Below are positions 10,103-19,095 of a stretch of 52,500 bases of DNA, one piece after another. This stretch comes from Prorocentrum cordatum (lineage: Eukaryota > Sar > Dinophyceae > Prorocentrales > Prorocentraceae): contig CAUYUJ010000718.1 of assembly GCA_963575745.1 (NCBI GenBank), positions 2,501-55,000 of the forward strand, given 5' to 3'. The stretch's first letter is position 1. Every line of letters begins with the position of its first letter. Made by a program: the position numbers and the translations under genes. The notes beneath the pieces were generated by a model. The model ran no database searches. It saw only the letters and a program-made list of their open reading frames with translations, and was not told the origin of the DNA.

Positions 10103-10360
10103 ATGGAAGAGCAAATTCAAGATGTACCAGCAATGTCGCACCTTTATACTGATGGATCTTTGCCTGCCGATCCACAGCTTGTCCTTGGGGCCTTCGTCGT
10201 CACGTCGAAGGCCGCTGACGGACTGGAGTCCAGAGGCGGAGCTGCAGGCCGCCTTGCAGAGACCAGCGCCATCATGCACGAGTGACCCCGTGTAACAGCT
10301 CGGCTGTGCGCAGCAATCTGGGCTCTGATCTTGGCAATGGGGGCCTGCCAGTCCTGCTAG
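10103..10360 (+). pseudogene. RNase H domain remnant of a retroelement
   Basis: From the ATG at 10103 the frame reads ...MSHLYTDGSLPADPQLVLGAFVV. The YTDGS motif (10145-10159) followed by a glycine and a hydrophobic strand is the hallmark first strand pair of RNase HI domains in LTR and LINE elements; its Asp is catalytic. After an in-frame TGA at 10283 the same frame continues TARLCAAIWALILAMG. This fits the helix that normally carries the catalytic Glu (E-x-x-A-x-x-x-AL); here the expected Glu position appears to be Arg or Leu, so the domain would be inactive. The distance between motifs is about normal. No reverse transcriptase was recognised between 9640 and 10100, so the element is internally deleted or highly decayed. 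Confidence 0.5.
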
Positions 10361-10460
10361 GAGCAAAGCCAGGCTTGAGCCCCCCAAGGGCTGTGATCTA
10401 GAGCGGTTCTCTCTCGCCTCTAAGACCATGGCAAGAGAGCTTGTTCCCAACAGCCATCCT

Positions 10461-10585
10461 GGCCATCGCTCGGACGTCCGTTCCCGGTGTTTTGTTCGGT
10501 TTCGTGCGTGGTTCTTCGCCAAATGATCAAGGATGCTCCTCGATGGTTTTCGCCGAGGAAAACACGCACACGTCCGAGCGATGCC
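10461..10585. mobile_element. Inverted-repeat element, family B, copy 1
   Basis: A 125-bp element. It starts CTGGCCATCGCTCGGACGT and ends with ACGTCCGAGCGATGCC, the complement of its own start, giving inverted ends of about 16-18 bp. The interior holds conserved words (TCGTGCGTGG, CCAAATGATCAAGGATGCTC, CTCGATGG). Three further copies lie at 17261, 21750 and 38030, all in the same orientation. Size and ends fit a MITE. It encodes nothing, although its frames give a recurrent RPFPVF...IKDAPRW-type shadow. Confidence 0.75.
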
Positions 10586-10694
10586 AAGCCATCAAGATAT
10601 CTCTGCTCTTGCTCAATACCTGTTCAACCAAGCCGGTGCACGCGCGTCGGGGCCACGTTTGCCCGATGCCATGCCAACAACCCTTGGAACAGGG

Positions 10695-10876
10695 TACTCC
10701 AGATTTCGTAATACAGGGAGGGGGGTCTCATTTCGGGGGGGGTCTCTTCCAGGCTATCTTGGAGGGCCTGGGGGGTCTGGGGACGATGTTTTGGAGGGTT
10801 CTCCCACGGGGGAGGTCTGAAATGGGTTGTCTTGGAGGGTCCAGACCCCCTCCCTTTTATGACGAAGTCTGGAGTA
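10695..10876. mobile_element. Inverted-repeat element, family C, copy 1
   Basis: A 182-bp element with ends of about 34 bp: TACTCCAGATTTCGT at the left and the complement of TACTCCAGACTTCGTC at the right, each leading into an AGGGAGGGGGTCT block. The interior is G-rich (CTTGGAGGG and GGGTCTGGGG words). The second copy, at 21172-21354, is inverted. A MITE-like foldback element. Confidence 0.75.
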
Positions 10877-11318
10877 GCCGATGCACAAGCAGAGTTCGTA
10901 GCCCCAGACCGTTCGCGCTTTTTTGCATGCCCCCCTTTGAGATCAGCGGGGAGCTGTATGCCAGCGTTGCACGCGAACGGTCATGGCTCGCCACAGCTCC
11001 AGATCGTGCGCGCCGGCTGCATCACCTCGATGACTCAAACAGTTTAAGAGGGAGGCAGGGGGAGATGAGTGCCACCAGCTCTTCGGAAGCCCACCCAAAC
11101 CTGAGGATCCCCAGGCCGCCGACCCGAATGATGAGATTCTTACCCGCCTCGTTTCACACACTGCCCCCACAGCTGAGGACGACGATGAGACACCCACTAA
11201 AGGAAGCGCGCGGTGGATCCGCGCACAGGTAGGCATGTTCGGCATGCAGGAAGCGCGAACGCCGGCAAAATCGAAGCAAGTAGATGGTTTTGTCCGTTTG
11301 CTCGCCAGGGGCCGAGAG

Positions 11319-11393
11319 AGGCAACCGGGGATGCAAAGCGTGGTTTAACATACAATTTGTATGTTAAACCACGTTTTGCATCCCCGGTTGCCT
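11319..11393. repeat. Near-perfect 75-nt palindrome
   Basis: The two 37-nt arms (11319-11355 and 11357-11393) pair at 36 of 37 positions around one central base. The arms start AGGCAACCGGGGATGCAAAG. The sequence could extrude as a cruciform or form a long RNA hairpin. Open frames run straight through it, so any protein read here is an artefact. Confidence 0.9.
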
Positions 11394-12842
11394 ATGCCGT
11401 ATACGTACATCTTTTAAAGCCGTATGCAGACGTAAGGGCAAACACAAAGCCACTGAGCCCTAACACGTCACAGCGCTGGCCTCCCACCCCCGCCTTCTCG
11501 CTTGCAGGGGCAACGCCCCTCGCGGATAGACCACCATTGCAATCGGCCATGCGCCATGCCAGCACGCGCGCGCGAATGAGGAGAGACAGGATTGGTTGGA
11601 CGGGACGTCTGTACTCAGGCACAAATCAAAAACAGATGTTGTTGCTCGACGCGGATGGAAGGGTCTGAAGCGAGACTTCTGACCGAATGGGGGGCGAACG
11701 GTGGCCTCAGAACAAGGATACTGAGGGGGAAAAGTTTCAGTCGTGTTTGACACTAGCCGTTCTTCGTGTCTCAACTAGTTGCCCTAACCTCATCAGCCGA
11801 TGCCTACATTTACGTTACGGATGGCGATCGCCATCGACGTGCGTACATGTTATGTTCGCAGCATGTCTTATGTCTCGTGCAGAAAATTGGGTCGATCACA
11901 ATTACCACTGTGAGACATTGCATGCACATAACTGCGCATTTCTTGTGATGTCTGTTTATCGCGGCCCCTTGGGACCAAGGGGGTAAAATCGGTCACTGAC
12001 CAAAACAAAACGCAAGACCCAATAAGAACCGAAGCTTCTCTTCGTATGATGGAGCAGATTCCGCACATACATCACAGCGTAGGGGCGACCCACCATTATC
12101 GGATGTTGCAAACAACTTGGCATGACGCATCTGCTCAATGCTTTCCCGCCGGCGGCATTATATCGCAATGACCACGCTAGCAAATATCTATTGCCGCAAG
12201 ACAGTACGAGGTGCTCTCCCAGCGCACCGCGTTCAGAATGCCCACAATGCCCCCCTCACATAACAGCCTTGAGGTGCTTCCAGCATCAGGTATCCTCCGA
12301 ATTCGCAGGCTAACATACCTCCCAGCGTTGTTGAGGACAGGTCCCCGATCCCTGATTTCGATGTTCTATAGACTAGCAGGATTTAAGGAACCTTGGTCTA
12401 AGCAGGTGTTGAGAGACGTTGAGTAGATGTCGTAGCATGCTGTTGTGACAGGTAAGAACCAGCCAGTAGGTGATACTAAATGGTCGCTGAGCCTCGCTAC
12501 AACATATGTTAAAGCGTGGAGGTCGATGTGCATGGCCTTACAAAAGGGACGCCATCATGGGCAGCCCAAATAAGCTGCGCATTCAAATGCTGCAGCATGA
12601 TATGCACCAAGTGTGCCAGCGCGCGGGAGTGCCCAATCCTGAGTGTAAAGGACTTGTTGAACCTACATGCTGATTGCCCTGCCTCGATTGCAGGGCGGCG
12701 TGTAAGACTGAAGGAGCATGAAGCCACCACAGAACAGTGGACCACCCAACGCTGGACGTAATCATCGGCCCGACTTTGCGAGACTCAGTTGAATGCAGAA
12801 ATCCCGAGATGCAGAGGCGTTGAAGTGGAACTGGAAGAACAC

Positions 12843-13193
12843 TTAGCCCCAGAATTTCCAAGACTCCTCGACGCTTCCAGAATCATCTGTTGTTTGTTTG
12901 ACCATAACCCTCATTCGGAGCAACTCAAATAAGCATATACCCAATGCAGCTTGGAAGTAGTGTACAGCACTGTACAAATACGCATAGACCTGGTAACCGC
13001 AAAAACGTTCGAGCAGGCACGATATGCAGTGACCGAAATCCGTACCAGACAAGTCGTAGCTGTACATGCCGGACCACAATATGATAGCTGGCAGGGCCTC
13101 AATTTTGGGTCCAGACGGGCTCTGAGCTGTATGTTTGGGTTTGCCGATGTCTGCGTTCAAAGAAATTGGGAGATACCGACAATGACAACGCAC
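12843..13193 (-). other. Unassigned 116-residue open frame
   Basis: Compositionally balanced - strand frame (MRCHCRYLPISLN..., containing FGHCISCLLERFCGYQVYAY and ALGICLFELLRMRVMVK). There are no recognisable domains, and the + strand frame over the same bases (12951 onward) is also open. It may be an exon or chance. Confidence 0.15.
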
Positions 13194-13387
13194 ATTTTCC
13201 GTATGCCAATCGTCGTCGCGTATACCCTTTGCACGCTACGACATGCCAGCTCCTACCACCCGGATCCCATAGTTCGTGTCCCTGCTGAGTTTGGACGGCG
13301 CTCGTGGATGCCGTATCGAGCTCGGCAGACTCCAAGCGCAGATGGCGCTGTATATCAAGACGGACTCACAGGCACGCCCCGCATGGT

Positions 13388-13440
13388 GGAGGGGGGGGGG
13401 CCGGTGGTGGGGAGCTTCTCTCTCTCTCTCTCTCTTTCTC
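13388..13440. repeat. G-run and CT dinucleotide tract
   Basis: A run of G at about 13391-13400 is followed by CT repeats at about 13412-13437. Confidence 0.9.
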
Positions 13441-13494
13441 CCCTCTCTTGCACGAGTGGATCATGCGATCACCGTGGTCTGCAGCGCTGGGGGA

Positions 13495-13694
13495 AGAGGA
13501 AGGAGAAGGGAGGAGGAGGAGGAAGAGGAGGAGAAAGAAGGAGGAGGAGGAGGAGGAGGAGGAGAAGGGAGGAGGAGGAGGAGGAGGAGGAGGAGGAGGA
13601 GGGAGGAGGAGGAGGAGAAGGGAGGAGGAGGAGGAGGAGGAGGAGGAGGAGGAGAAGGGAGGAGAAGGGAGGAGGAGGAGGAGGAGGAGGAGGC
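13495..13694. repeat. GGA/GAG trinucleotide tract
   Basis: About 200 bp of GGA/GAG triplets broken by AGGGA steps. All purine on the + strand, so every frame is open (Gly-, Arg- or Glu-rich on +; Pro-, Ser- or Leu-rich on -). Confidence 0.97.
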
Positions 13695-13699
13695 CTGCT

Positions 13700-14040
13700 C
13701 CCGAGCCCCGAGGCCTCCCCCCTCCTCGAGGAGCCAGGGGCGGCTGCGGACCGGCGCGCCCGGGCACCAAGCGAGGAGCAGCTCGAGGAGCCCCCGCTGT
13801 CCCGGCGGCGCCCGCGCCGCGAGTCGACACAGCGGCCTCGCGCCTGGCGTGCCAGCACGAGGCGTCTGTGCTCCGAGAGCCTGGGCGCCCAGGGGGTTCA
13901 CCGAGATGCTCGGGGGATTCGGTTCGGGGCGGCGGGGGGCCGGAGAGGGAGGGGGGGGAGAAGGCGGGGGCGGAGGTGGACGGGACGAAGGCGAGAGGAG
14001 CACGAAGGGGAAGCAGATGTCTGCCAGCGCTGATCCCAAA
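13700..14040. other. GC-rich flank, no gene
   Basis: Very GC-rich sequence with open frames contiguous with the GGA tract. No motif was recognised. Confidence 0.5.
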
Positions 14041-14059
14041 CGGTGAGCTCTTGGCCTCT

Positions 14060-14310
14060 GGGTGCGTACGTAAGCTATGTAGTCTACAATAGGTGATGGA
14101 GACTACGCGCGTTGCAGGCTACGCGTGGCGCAAGCTGTGTGGCGCAGGCTATGTGCGGTACGAGCTGTGTGCGGTGTAGGCTATGTGGCGCAAGCTGTGT
14201 TGCGAAAGCCATATCGTGCAGGCCATGCGGTGTACGCTTGAAGGTGCAGCCGAAGTTGGTGTAAGCAGCGCAGTGGAAGCTACGTGATGGAGGCTATGCT
14301 ATGCAGTGCC
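14060..14310. repeat. Degenerate (C)AGGCTATGTGGCGCAAGCTGTGT minisatellite
   Basis: Words of the type GGCTATGTG, GGCGCAAGCTGTGT and GCAGGCTA recur every 10-21 bp for about 250 bp, for example near 14128, 14148, 14178 and 14187. No coding signal. Confidence 0.7.
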
Positions 14311-14470
14311 AGCAGCGCGAGGCGCCCACGAGGCGCCCATGGTCGCCCTCCGGGCGAAAACTCGGCACCGCTGGCACCAGGCAGGCTGGGCAGATGCAGG
14401 GCAGGGAGGAGGAAGAGGAAGGAGAGAAGGAGCTTGGAGGCATCGAGGAGAGCAGGGACGCCTAGCCTTG

Positions 14471-14625
14471 GGTCGAGCATGTCCCCCTACAGGCGGATTT
14501 TGGACGAAAATGTGTAAATACTCCAAACATGTTCAAAACATGCTCAAAGATAGTATAAAAAAACACGTCCCCAGACTATTTTTTACTATCTTTGAATATT
14601 CCCCCTGTAGAGGGACAGGCCCGAT
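14471..14625. mobile_element. Inverted-repeat element, family A, copy 1
   Basis: About 155 bp. Left end GGTCGAGCATGTCCCCCTAC...GATTTTGGACGAAAA; right end ...ATTCCCCCTGTAGAGGGACAGGCCCGA. The ends are complementary over about 30 bp and each contains its own CCCCCTACAGGGGG-type palindrome. The interior is AT-rich (ACTATTTTTTACTATC), in contrast to the GC-rich surroundings. TTAAG follows the right end, consistent with insertion at TA. Family A has seven full or partial copies here. Confidence 0.8.
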
Positions 14626-14629
14626 TTAA

Positions 14630-15085
14630 GCCTTGGCAGCCGACCCAGCCAACGCACGGGGCGCCCGACAGGCGCGCACGGTCGCCCACGAGGGCGACAC
14701 TTCCGCAGACCCGGCCAGCGCGCGTTTGGAGCCCACGGAGGCGCGCGCTTCGGCATACCCAGCCCAGCACACGAAGGCGCCCGCGCCTCTGCCGACGGCA
14801 CCGCCAGGGCAGCTGCGTCTGGCATCCTGGAGTCACGCGCGCTCGCGAGCGCACGCTGCAGCCCAAGCGTGCCTCTGGGCAAGGAAGGGTCCAAGTATGG
14901 ACCCCCTGAGCCGCGCCGGCACGTGCCGGAAGGCGCTTGCGCCCCAACCGGCGCGGCCGGGGATGGGAGAGCGTGGGCCCACTTCTGCGAGGCGGGGGTG
15001 CACCCAGATCCACCACCTGGGAATCGACGTCCTGGTGCTCCAGCCAGCGGTGGGCATGGATATGTTGTTGGCCTCCGGGGCCCGA
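14630..15085. other. GC-rich spacer, no gene
   Basis: About 450 bp rich in GCGCACG and GGCGCCCG words. Frames are open on both strands because of high GC; no motif. Confidence 0.5.
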
Positions 15086-15089
15086 TTCT

Positions 15090-15117
15090 ATATATGCATA
15101 TATATGTATATATATGC

Positions 15118-15150
<33 letters not shown>

Positions 15151-15645
15151 TGTATGTATGTATGTATGTATGTATGTATGTATGTATGTATGTATGTATA
15201 CATATATGTATGTATGTGTACATGTATGTATGTATGTATGTATGTATGTATGTACGTATGTATGCATGTATGCATGTATGTATGTATGTATGTATGTATG
15301 TATGTATGTATGTATGATGTATGTATGTATGTATGTATGTGTGTATGTATGTGTATGTGTGTATGTGTGTATGTGTGTATGTATGTATGTGTGTATGATG
15401 TATGTATGTATGTATGTATGTATGTATGTATGTATGTATGTATGTATGTATGTGTGTGTGTATGTATGTATGTATGTATGTATGTATGTATGTATGTATG
15501 TATGTATGTATGTATGTATGTATGTTTATTTGTATGTTTGTATGTACGTATGTGTGTATGTATGTATGTATGTCCATCTGCATCTGTGTATGTATATATA
15601 TACACCTATCTATCTATCCATCCATCCATCCATCCATCCATCGAT
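15090..15645. repeat. TATG tetranucleotide microsatellite with TATCCATC tail
   Basis: About 500 bp of TATG repeats with scattered TGTG/TACG variants, entered through TATATATGCATATATATG and leaving through a CTATCTATC/CATCCATC run (15605-15642). Open frames here (Tyr/Val/Cys/Met-rich on +, His/Thr/Ile/Tyr-rich on -) are pure repeat translations. Confidence 0.98.
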
Positions 15646-15743
15646 CCACCGCCTGTGGGGGTCCGCGAAACTTGATCCCCCAGGCGGTGATTATGGATAA
15701 CACCCGCCTCGGAACTTCCGCCTCCCAGGGATCGCCAATATTA

Positions 15744-15815
15744 GCTCGGGCCTGTCCCCCTACAGGCCGATTGTGGACGAAAAGCTGAAACATAGCAAGA
15801 AAACACCCAACAGGA
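15744..15815. mobile_element. Family A element, left-end fragment (copy 2)
   Basis: Starts GCTCGGGCCTGTCCCCCTAC...GGACGAAAA after TTA. It is cut off at about 15815, where a GGA tract begins; the right end is missing. Confidence 0.7.
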
Positions 15816-15817
15816 AG

Positions 15818-15868
15818 AGAGGAGGAGGAGGAGGCGGAGGAGGAGGAGGAGAAGGAGGAGGAGGAGCA
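15818..15868. repeat. GGA microsatellite
   Basis: About 50 bp of GGA triplets joining the family A fragment to the 103-bp satellite region. Confidence 0.95.
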
Positions 15869-16560
15869 CACTGCTCTATTCAAAACGAATACCCGACACC
15901 ACAGGAGGGTTGGGAACGATTACAAACGAGCAGACGAATCTTACAAACACCGTAACAAACAAATATACAAAAAAACAAAAAACGCCAGCCCAGATCGCAA
16001 GCCCCCCAGGGGGCAGCGAGGTCCCGAGGTGGTCCGCGTATGACGTTCCTCCGCTGGGCCTCCCAGGAGCCCACAAAAGTGGCGACGGTTGCGCAGATCG
16101 CAAGCCCCCCAGGGGGCGGCGAGGTCCCGAGGTGGTCCGCGTATGACGTACCTCCGCTGAGCCTCCCAGGAGCCCACGAAAGTGGCGACGGTTGCGCAGA
16201 TCGCAAGCCCCCCAGGGGGCGGCGAGGTCCCGAGGTGGTCCGCGTATGACGTACCTCCGCTGGGCCTCCCAGGAGCCCACGAAAGTGGCGACAATTGCGC
16301 AGATCGCAAGCCCCACAAGGGGGCGGCGAGGTACCGAGGTGATCCGCGTGGGACGTACCTCCGCTGGGCCTCCCAGGAGCCCACGAACGTGGCGACAGTT
16401 GTGCAGATCGCAGACGGCACGAGAGAAGAGGAGAAGGGAACACCGTAGACAGGAGAGAAGGATGAGAGGAGAGGAGAGGAGGAGGAAAAGGCGGAGACCA
16501 CACTAATACGGGTACCCGACACCACAGGAGGGTTGGGAAGGAGAGAGAGTGACGGAAAGG
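15869..16560. repeat. 103-bp satellite array, locus 1 with its flanking module
   Basis: Four tandem units start at the word CAGATCGCAAGCCCC at 15991, 16094, 16197 and 16300, and the array ends at 16404 (spacings 103, 103, 103, 104). Each unit also has GGCGAGGT, GGTCCGCGTATGACGTACC and GGGCCTCCCAGGAGCCCACG. A second module (CACTGCTCTATTCAAAACGA, then CCGACACCACAGGAGGGTTG) precedes the array at 15869-15930, and part of it reappears after a purine-rich stretch at about 16500-16540, so module and array alternate. 103 is not a multiple of 3, so the frame rotates and no long protein is encoded. Confidence 0.92.
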
Positions 16561-16566
16561 ATAGAT

Positions 16567-16690
16567 GTCGAGGAGGAGGAGGAGGCGGAGGCGGAGGAGG
16601 AGGAGGAGGAGGAGGAGGTGGAGGAGATGCTGAGGAGGAGGATGAGGATGAGGATGAGGATGAGGATGATGATGAGGAGGAGGAGGAGTG
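16567..16690. repeat. GGA/GAT trinucleotide tract
   Basis: About 125 bp of GAGGAG with GAT steps. It encodes poly-acidic or Ser/Pro shadows. Confidence 0.95.
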
Positions 16691-17040
16691 ATTGGTGGGA
16701 GACCCAGCTGTAGTCCGTTGACAGAAAGACCGTTGTTGCAAATCCGCCACGCCAAAGGTCGGACGGCTCCCCGCCCCCCTTGGGCGGAGAGCCCGGCCTC
16801 GCCGCGTCGCGCGCGGTCGCGCCCAGGATCGCAGGGACTCTCGGCGGGCGGCGGTCGTCGGCGACGGGTGCCGACTTGGAGCTGTCGGCGGCGGCGGCAG
16901 GCCCCCCCCGTGCTTCCCAGGGAACTCGGGCGCCGGAGGGTCCTGCAGGCCATCAGGTCCCCCCCCCCCAATGGCCGACGACTTCGAACCTGGATTTGAC
17001 CTCTGAACGAGCATGGGCCCCACACTGGACGCACCAGGTT
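16691..17040. other. GC-rich spacer, no gene
   Basis: About 350 bp of high-GC sequence between the GGA and CTC tracts, with a C-run near 16962. No motif. Confidence 0.5.
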
Positions 17041-17041
17041 C

Positions 17042-17175
17042 CTCGTGCTCCTCCTCCTCCTCCTCCTCCTCCTCCTCCTCGTCCTCCTCCCCCTCCTCCT
17101 CCTCCTCCTCCTCCTCCTCCTCCTCCTCCTCATCCTCCTCCTCCTCCTCTTCCTCTACCTCCTCTTCCTCCTGCT
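17042..17175. repeat. CTC trinucleotide tract
   Basis: About 130 bp of CTC triplets. Confidence 0.96.
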
Positions 17176-17260
17176 CTCGAAGAGACAGTCCAGCGGGGCT
17201 GCACGCGCGAAACCGACCATGTGCAACGAAGACTTCTTGCAGTCTCCGAGAGGGAGGACT

Positions 17261-17389
17261 GGCCATCGCTCGGACGTCCATTCCCTGTGCTTTTGTTTCG
17301 GTCTCGTGCGTGGAATTTTTCGCCAAATCATCAAGGATGCTCCTCGATGGTCCTCGCCGAGGGACAAATGCACACGTCCCAGCGACGCC
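17261..17389. mobile_element. Family B element, copy 2
   Basis: 129 bp. Starts GGCCATCGCTCGGACGTCCA and ends CACACGTCCCAGCGACGCCA; the right inverted repeat has diverged by two bases. Interior words ATCAAGGATGCTCCTCGATGG are shared with copies 1 and 4. Confidence 0.75.
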
Positions 17390-17690
17390 AAGAGGAGGGA
17401 GTGAGGGCGAGATGGGGGGCCCGGTGAAGCCGCCGCGTAGGACAAGACCTCCTGCAGCCGTGCCGATTGAGGGAAGACACCCTTCGGTGCCGCAACAAAG
17501 GTAACTCCAGGGCTGTGCGCACCGCTGCACCGATCCCTGTCCCCACCGGCGTGGCATGGGTCCCACTGGCCGACGCACCCCCGAGATGGGGATGCGGGCG
17601 GCTCCCTTCGGGCTTCGAGGGGCATGTCCCCAACGGGGGTGGTGGGATGGTGGGGATCGGGATGGGGAATAGGAACGGGGGTAGGATTAT
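17390..17690. other. GC-rich spacer, no gene
   Basis: About 300 bp between two inverted-repeat elements, ending in a GGGGAT/GGGGGT-rich stretch (17635-17690). Nothing recognised. Confidence 0.5.
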
Positions 17691-17848
17691 GTCGGGCGTG
17701 ACCCCTACAAGGGGGATGTTCGACGAAAAATAAAAAATACATCAAAATACGACAATAGTCCCCAGGCTATTTTTGGACTATTGTTTGGCTATTGTTGGGG
17801 TATTTTTCATTTTTCGTCGAAAATCCCCGTAGAAGGACAGGCCCGACC
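17691..17848. mobile_element. Family A element, copy 3
   Basis: About 158 bp with both ends: TCGGGCGTGACCCCTACAAG at the left and GTAGAAGGACAGGCCCGACC at the right, flanked by TTA and TAA. The AT-rich interior has CAATAGTCCCCAGGCTATTT followed by GGACTATTGTTTGGCTATTG, so the whole element folds back. Confidence 0.82.
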
Positions 17849-18530
17849 TAAGGGTAGGGATCGGTTGAACGATGCTGAGGCTGGGCCCGACGTCTGGGCA
17901 CCCGCGCGTGCCCGGAGTCCCCGCGCCCACGGCCCCACGCGGCACGCTCGGGCTGCCCGCGCGGCGGAGGCGCGCGGCCGCCGGGGCGACCTCGGGAGGA
18001 CGCGGCGCGGGCGGCGCCCGAAGCGCCGTGCCCGCCGCTGTCCTGCATGCCCTCGGGAGCTCCAGCGTCTCGGTTCCCGTCGGTCCGCGCCCCTGCGCGG
18101 TGCCCACGTGCTGCGCGCCCGGTGTGTGCGGCATGCTGCGCACGCGCGGTGCTCATCGGGGCGGCAGAGCGTGCCAGAGAGCGAGCCACTACCATGCACG
18201 CCACTTGCCCCGCATGATGAGTCGAAGGCCGAGAAACCATCGTAGCCTAGTCACCCCGAGGAGCATGTCCGACAACGTCCGTACTGCACTATCAACAGAT
18301 TGCGGTGTCCCGCGCGCGAGGTGCATTTTCCCTGCCGCGAGGAAGGATGCGTGCCCCCAAGGCGCGAGGTGGATTTTTCTATGGCTCTAAAGACAAGCGC
18401 TTCGCATCACCATTCAGATGCGATGGCGTCGCCGCGCTCTGCCTTCTAGAGGCAAGTTGCGTTCGTGGCTTCCAGATGGGTGCCTCTCCAAACTCATCGG
18501 TTCATGTCACTGCCCCTGCCCTACCATGAA
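17849..18530. other. GC-rich region, no gene
   Basis: About 680 bp, extremely GC-rich to 18130 and then more balanced. Open frames on both strands, no motif. Confidence 0.5.
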
Positions 18531-18547
18531 ATATCGTCGTCGTTATC

Positions 18548-18930
18548 GTCAGCTCCTCCTCCTCCTCCTCCTCTTCCTCCTCCATGCCCTCCTGAGTCCC
18601 CTCCCGATTCCACTCCTGTTCGTCCTCCCGCCTTCCCGTCCTCCTCCTGGCCCTCCGTAAAGTATCCTCCTCCTCCTCCTCCTCCTCCTCCTCCTCCTCC
18701 GTCCTCTCCTCTTCCTGCGCCCCCCCCATCCTCCTCAGTCCTCCAAGCTCCCTGCTCCTCCTCCTTTTCCTCCTCCTCCTCCTCCTCCTCCTCCTCCTCC
18801 TCCCTCATCACTCCTCCCCCGCTGTTCTTACGCATGCCCCCTTCCTCGCCTTGCCCTCCTCCTCCTCTCCTTCTCCCGCCCATCTGGTCCTCCTCCTCCT
18901 CCTCCTCCTCCTGCTCCTCCCCCGCTCCTC
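18548..18930. repeat. Long CTC-rich polypyrimidine tract
   Basis: About 380 bp, nearly all C and T on the + strand, built from CTC triplets with short interruptions. Pro/Ser/Leu-rich frames on + and Glu/Gly/Arg-rich on - are shadows. Confidence 0.97.
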
Positions 18931-19050
18931 TTGTGCCCCCTCCGGCGCGCCGCCTGCGGGCCGTCTCCCCTCGAGCGCAGCGCTGAGATTCTCGAGACGG
19001 CCCCCGCCACGGCCCAGAAGCGGGGCGCGTGCGCGAGCGGGACAAGGTTA

Positions 19051-19095
19051 GGTCGGGCCTGTCCCCCCCATACAGGGGGGACTTTCGGGGATGGA
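19051..19095. mobile_element. Family A element, left-end fragment (copy 4)
   Basis: GGTCGGGCCTGTCCCCCCCA then a TACAGGGGG palindrome arm, preceded by TTA. The rest of the element is missing. Confidence 0.65.

Larger units (their letters stand above)
10877..13380. other. Unique sequence, no gene supported; contains a long palindrome
   Basis: About 2.5 kb with ordinary composition and no tandem repeats. Many short frames exist; the more protein-like are 11213-11668 (+), 12516-12761 (+) and 13193-12843 (-, 116 aa), but none has a recognisable motif and none is clearly preferred over its opposite strand. A near-perfect palindrome lies at 11319-11393. A small hairpin (CCCCTTGG / CCAAGGGG, 2-nt loop) lies at 11965-11982, with GGTCACTGACC just after it. 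This is the largest stretch in the window likely to hold real single-copy exons that cannot be resolved by eye. Confidence 0.5.

Noticed and set aside
11213-11668. 151-residue + strand frame as a gene
   Set aside because: It runs straight through the 75-nt palindrome, so part of its sequence is its own reverse complement; no domain.
14576-15605. Long His/Thr/Ile/Tyr-rich - strand frames (335-339 residues) and Tyr/Val/Cys/Met-rich + frames
   Set aside because: They are translations of the TATG tetranucleotide tract in each frame; nothing outside the tract looks like protein.
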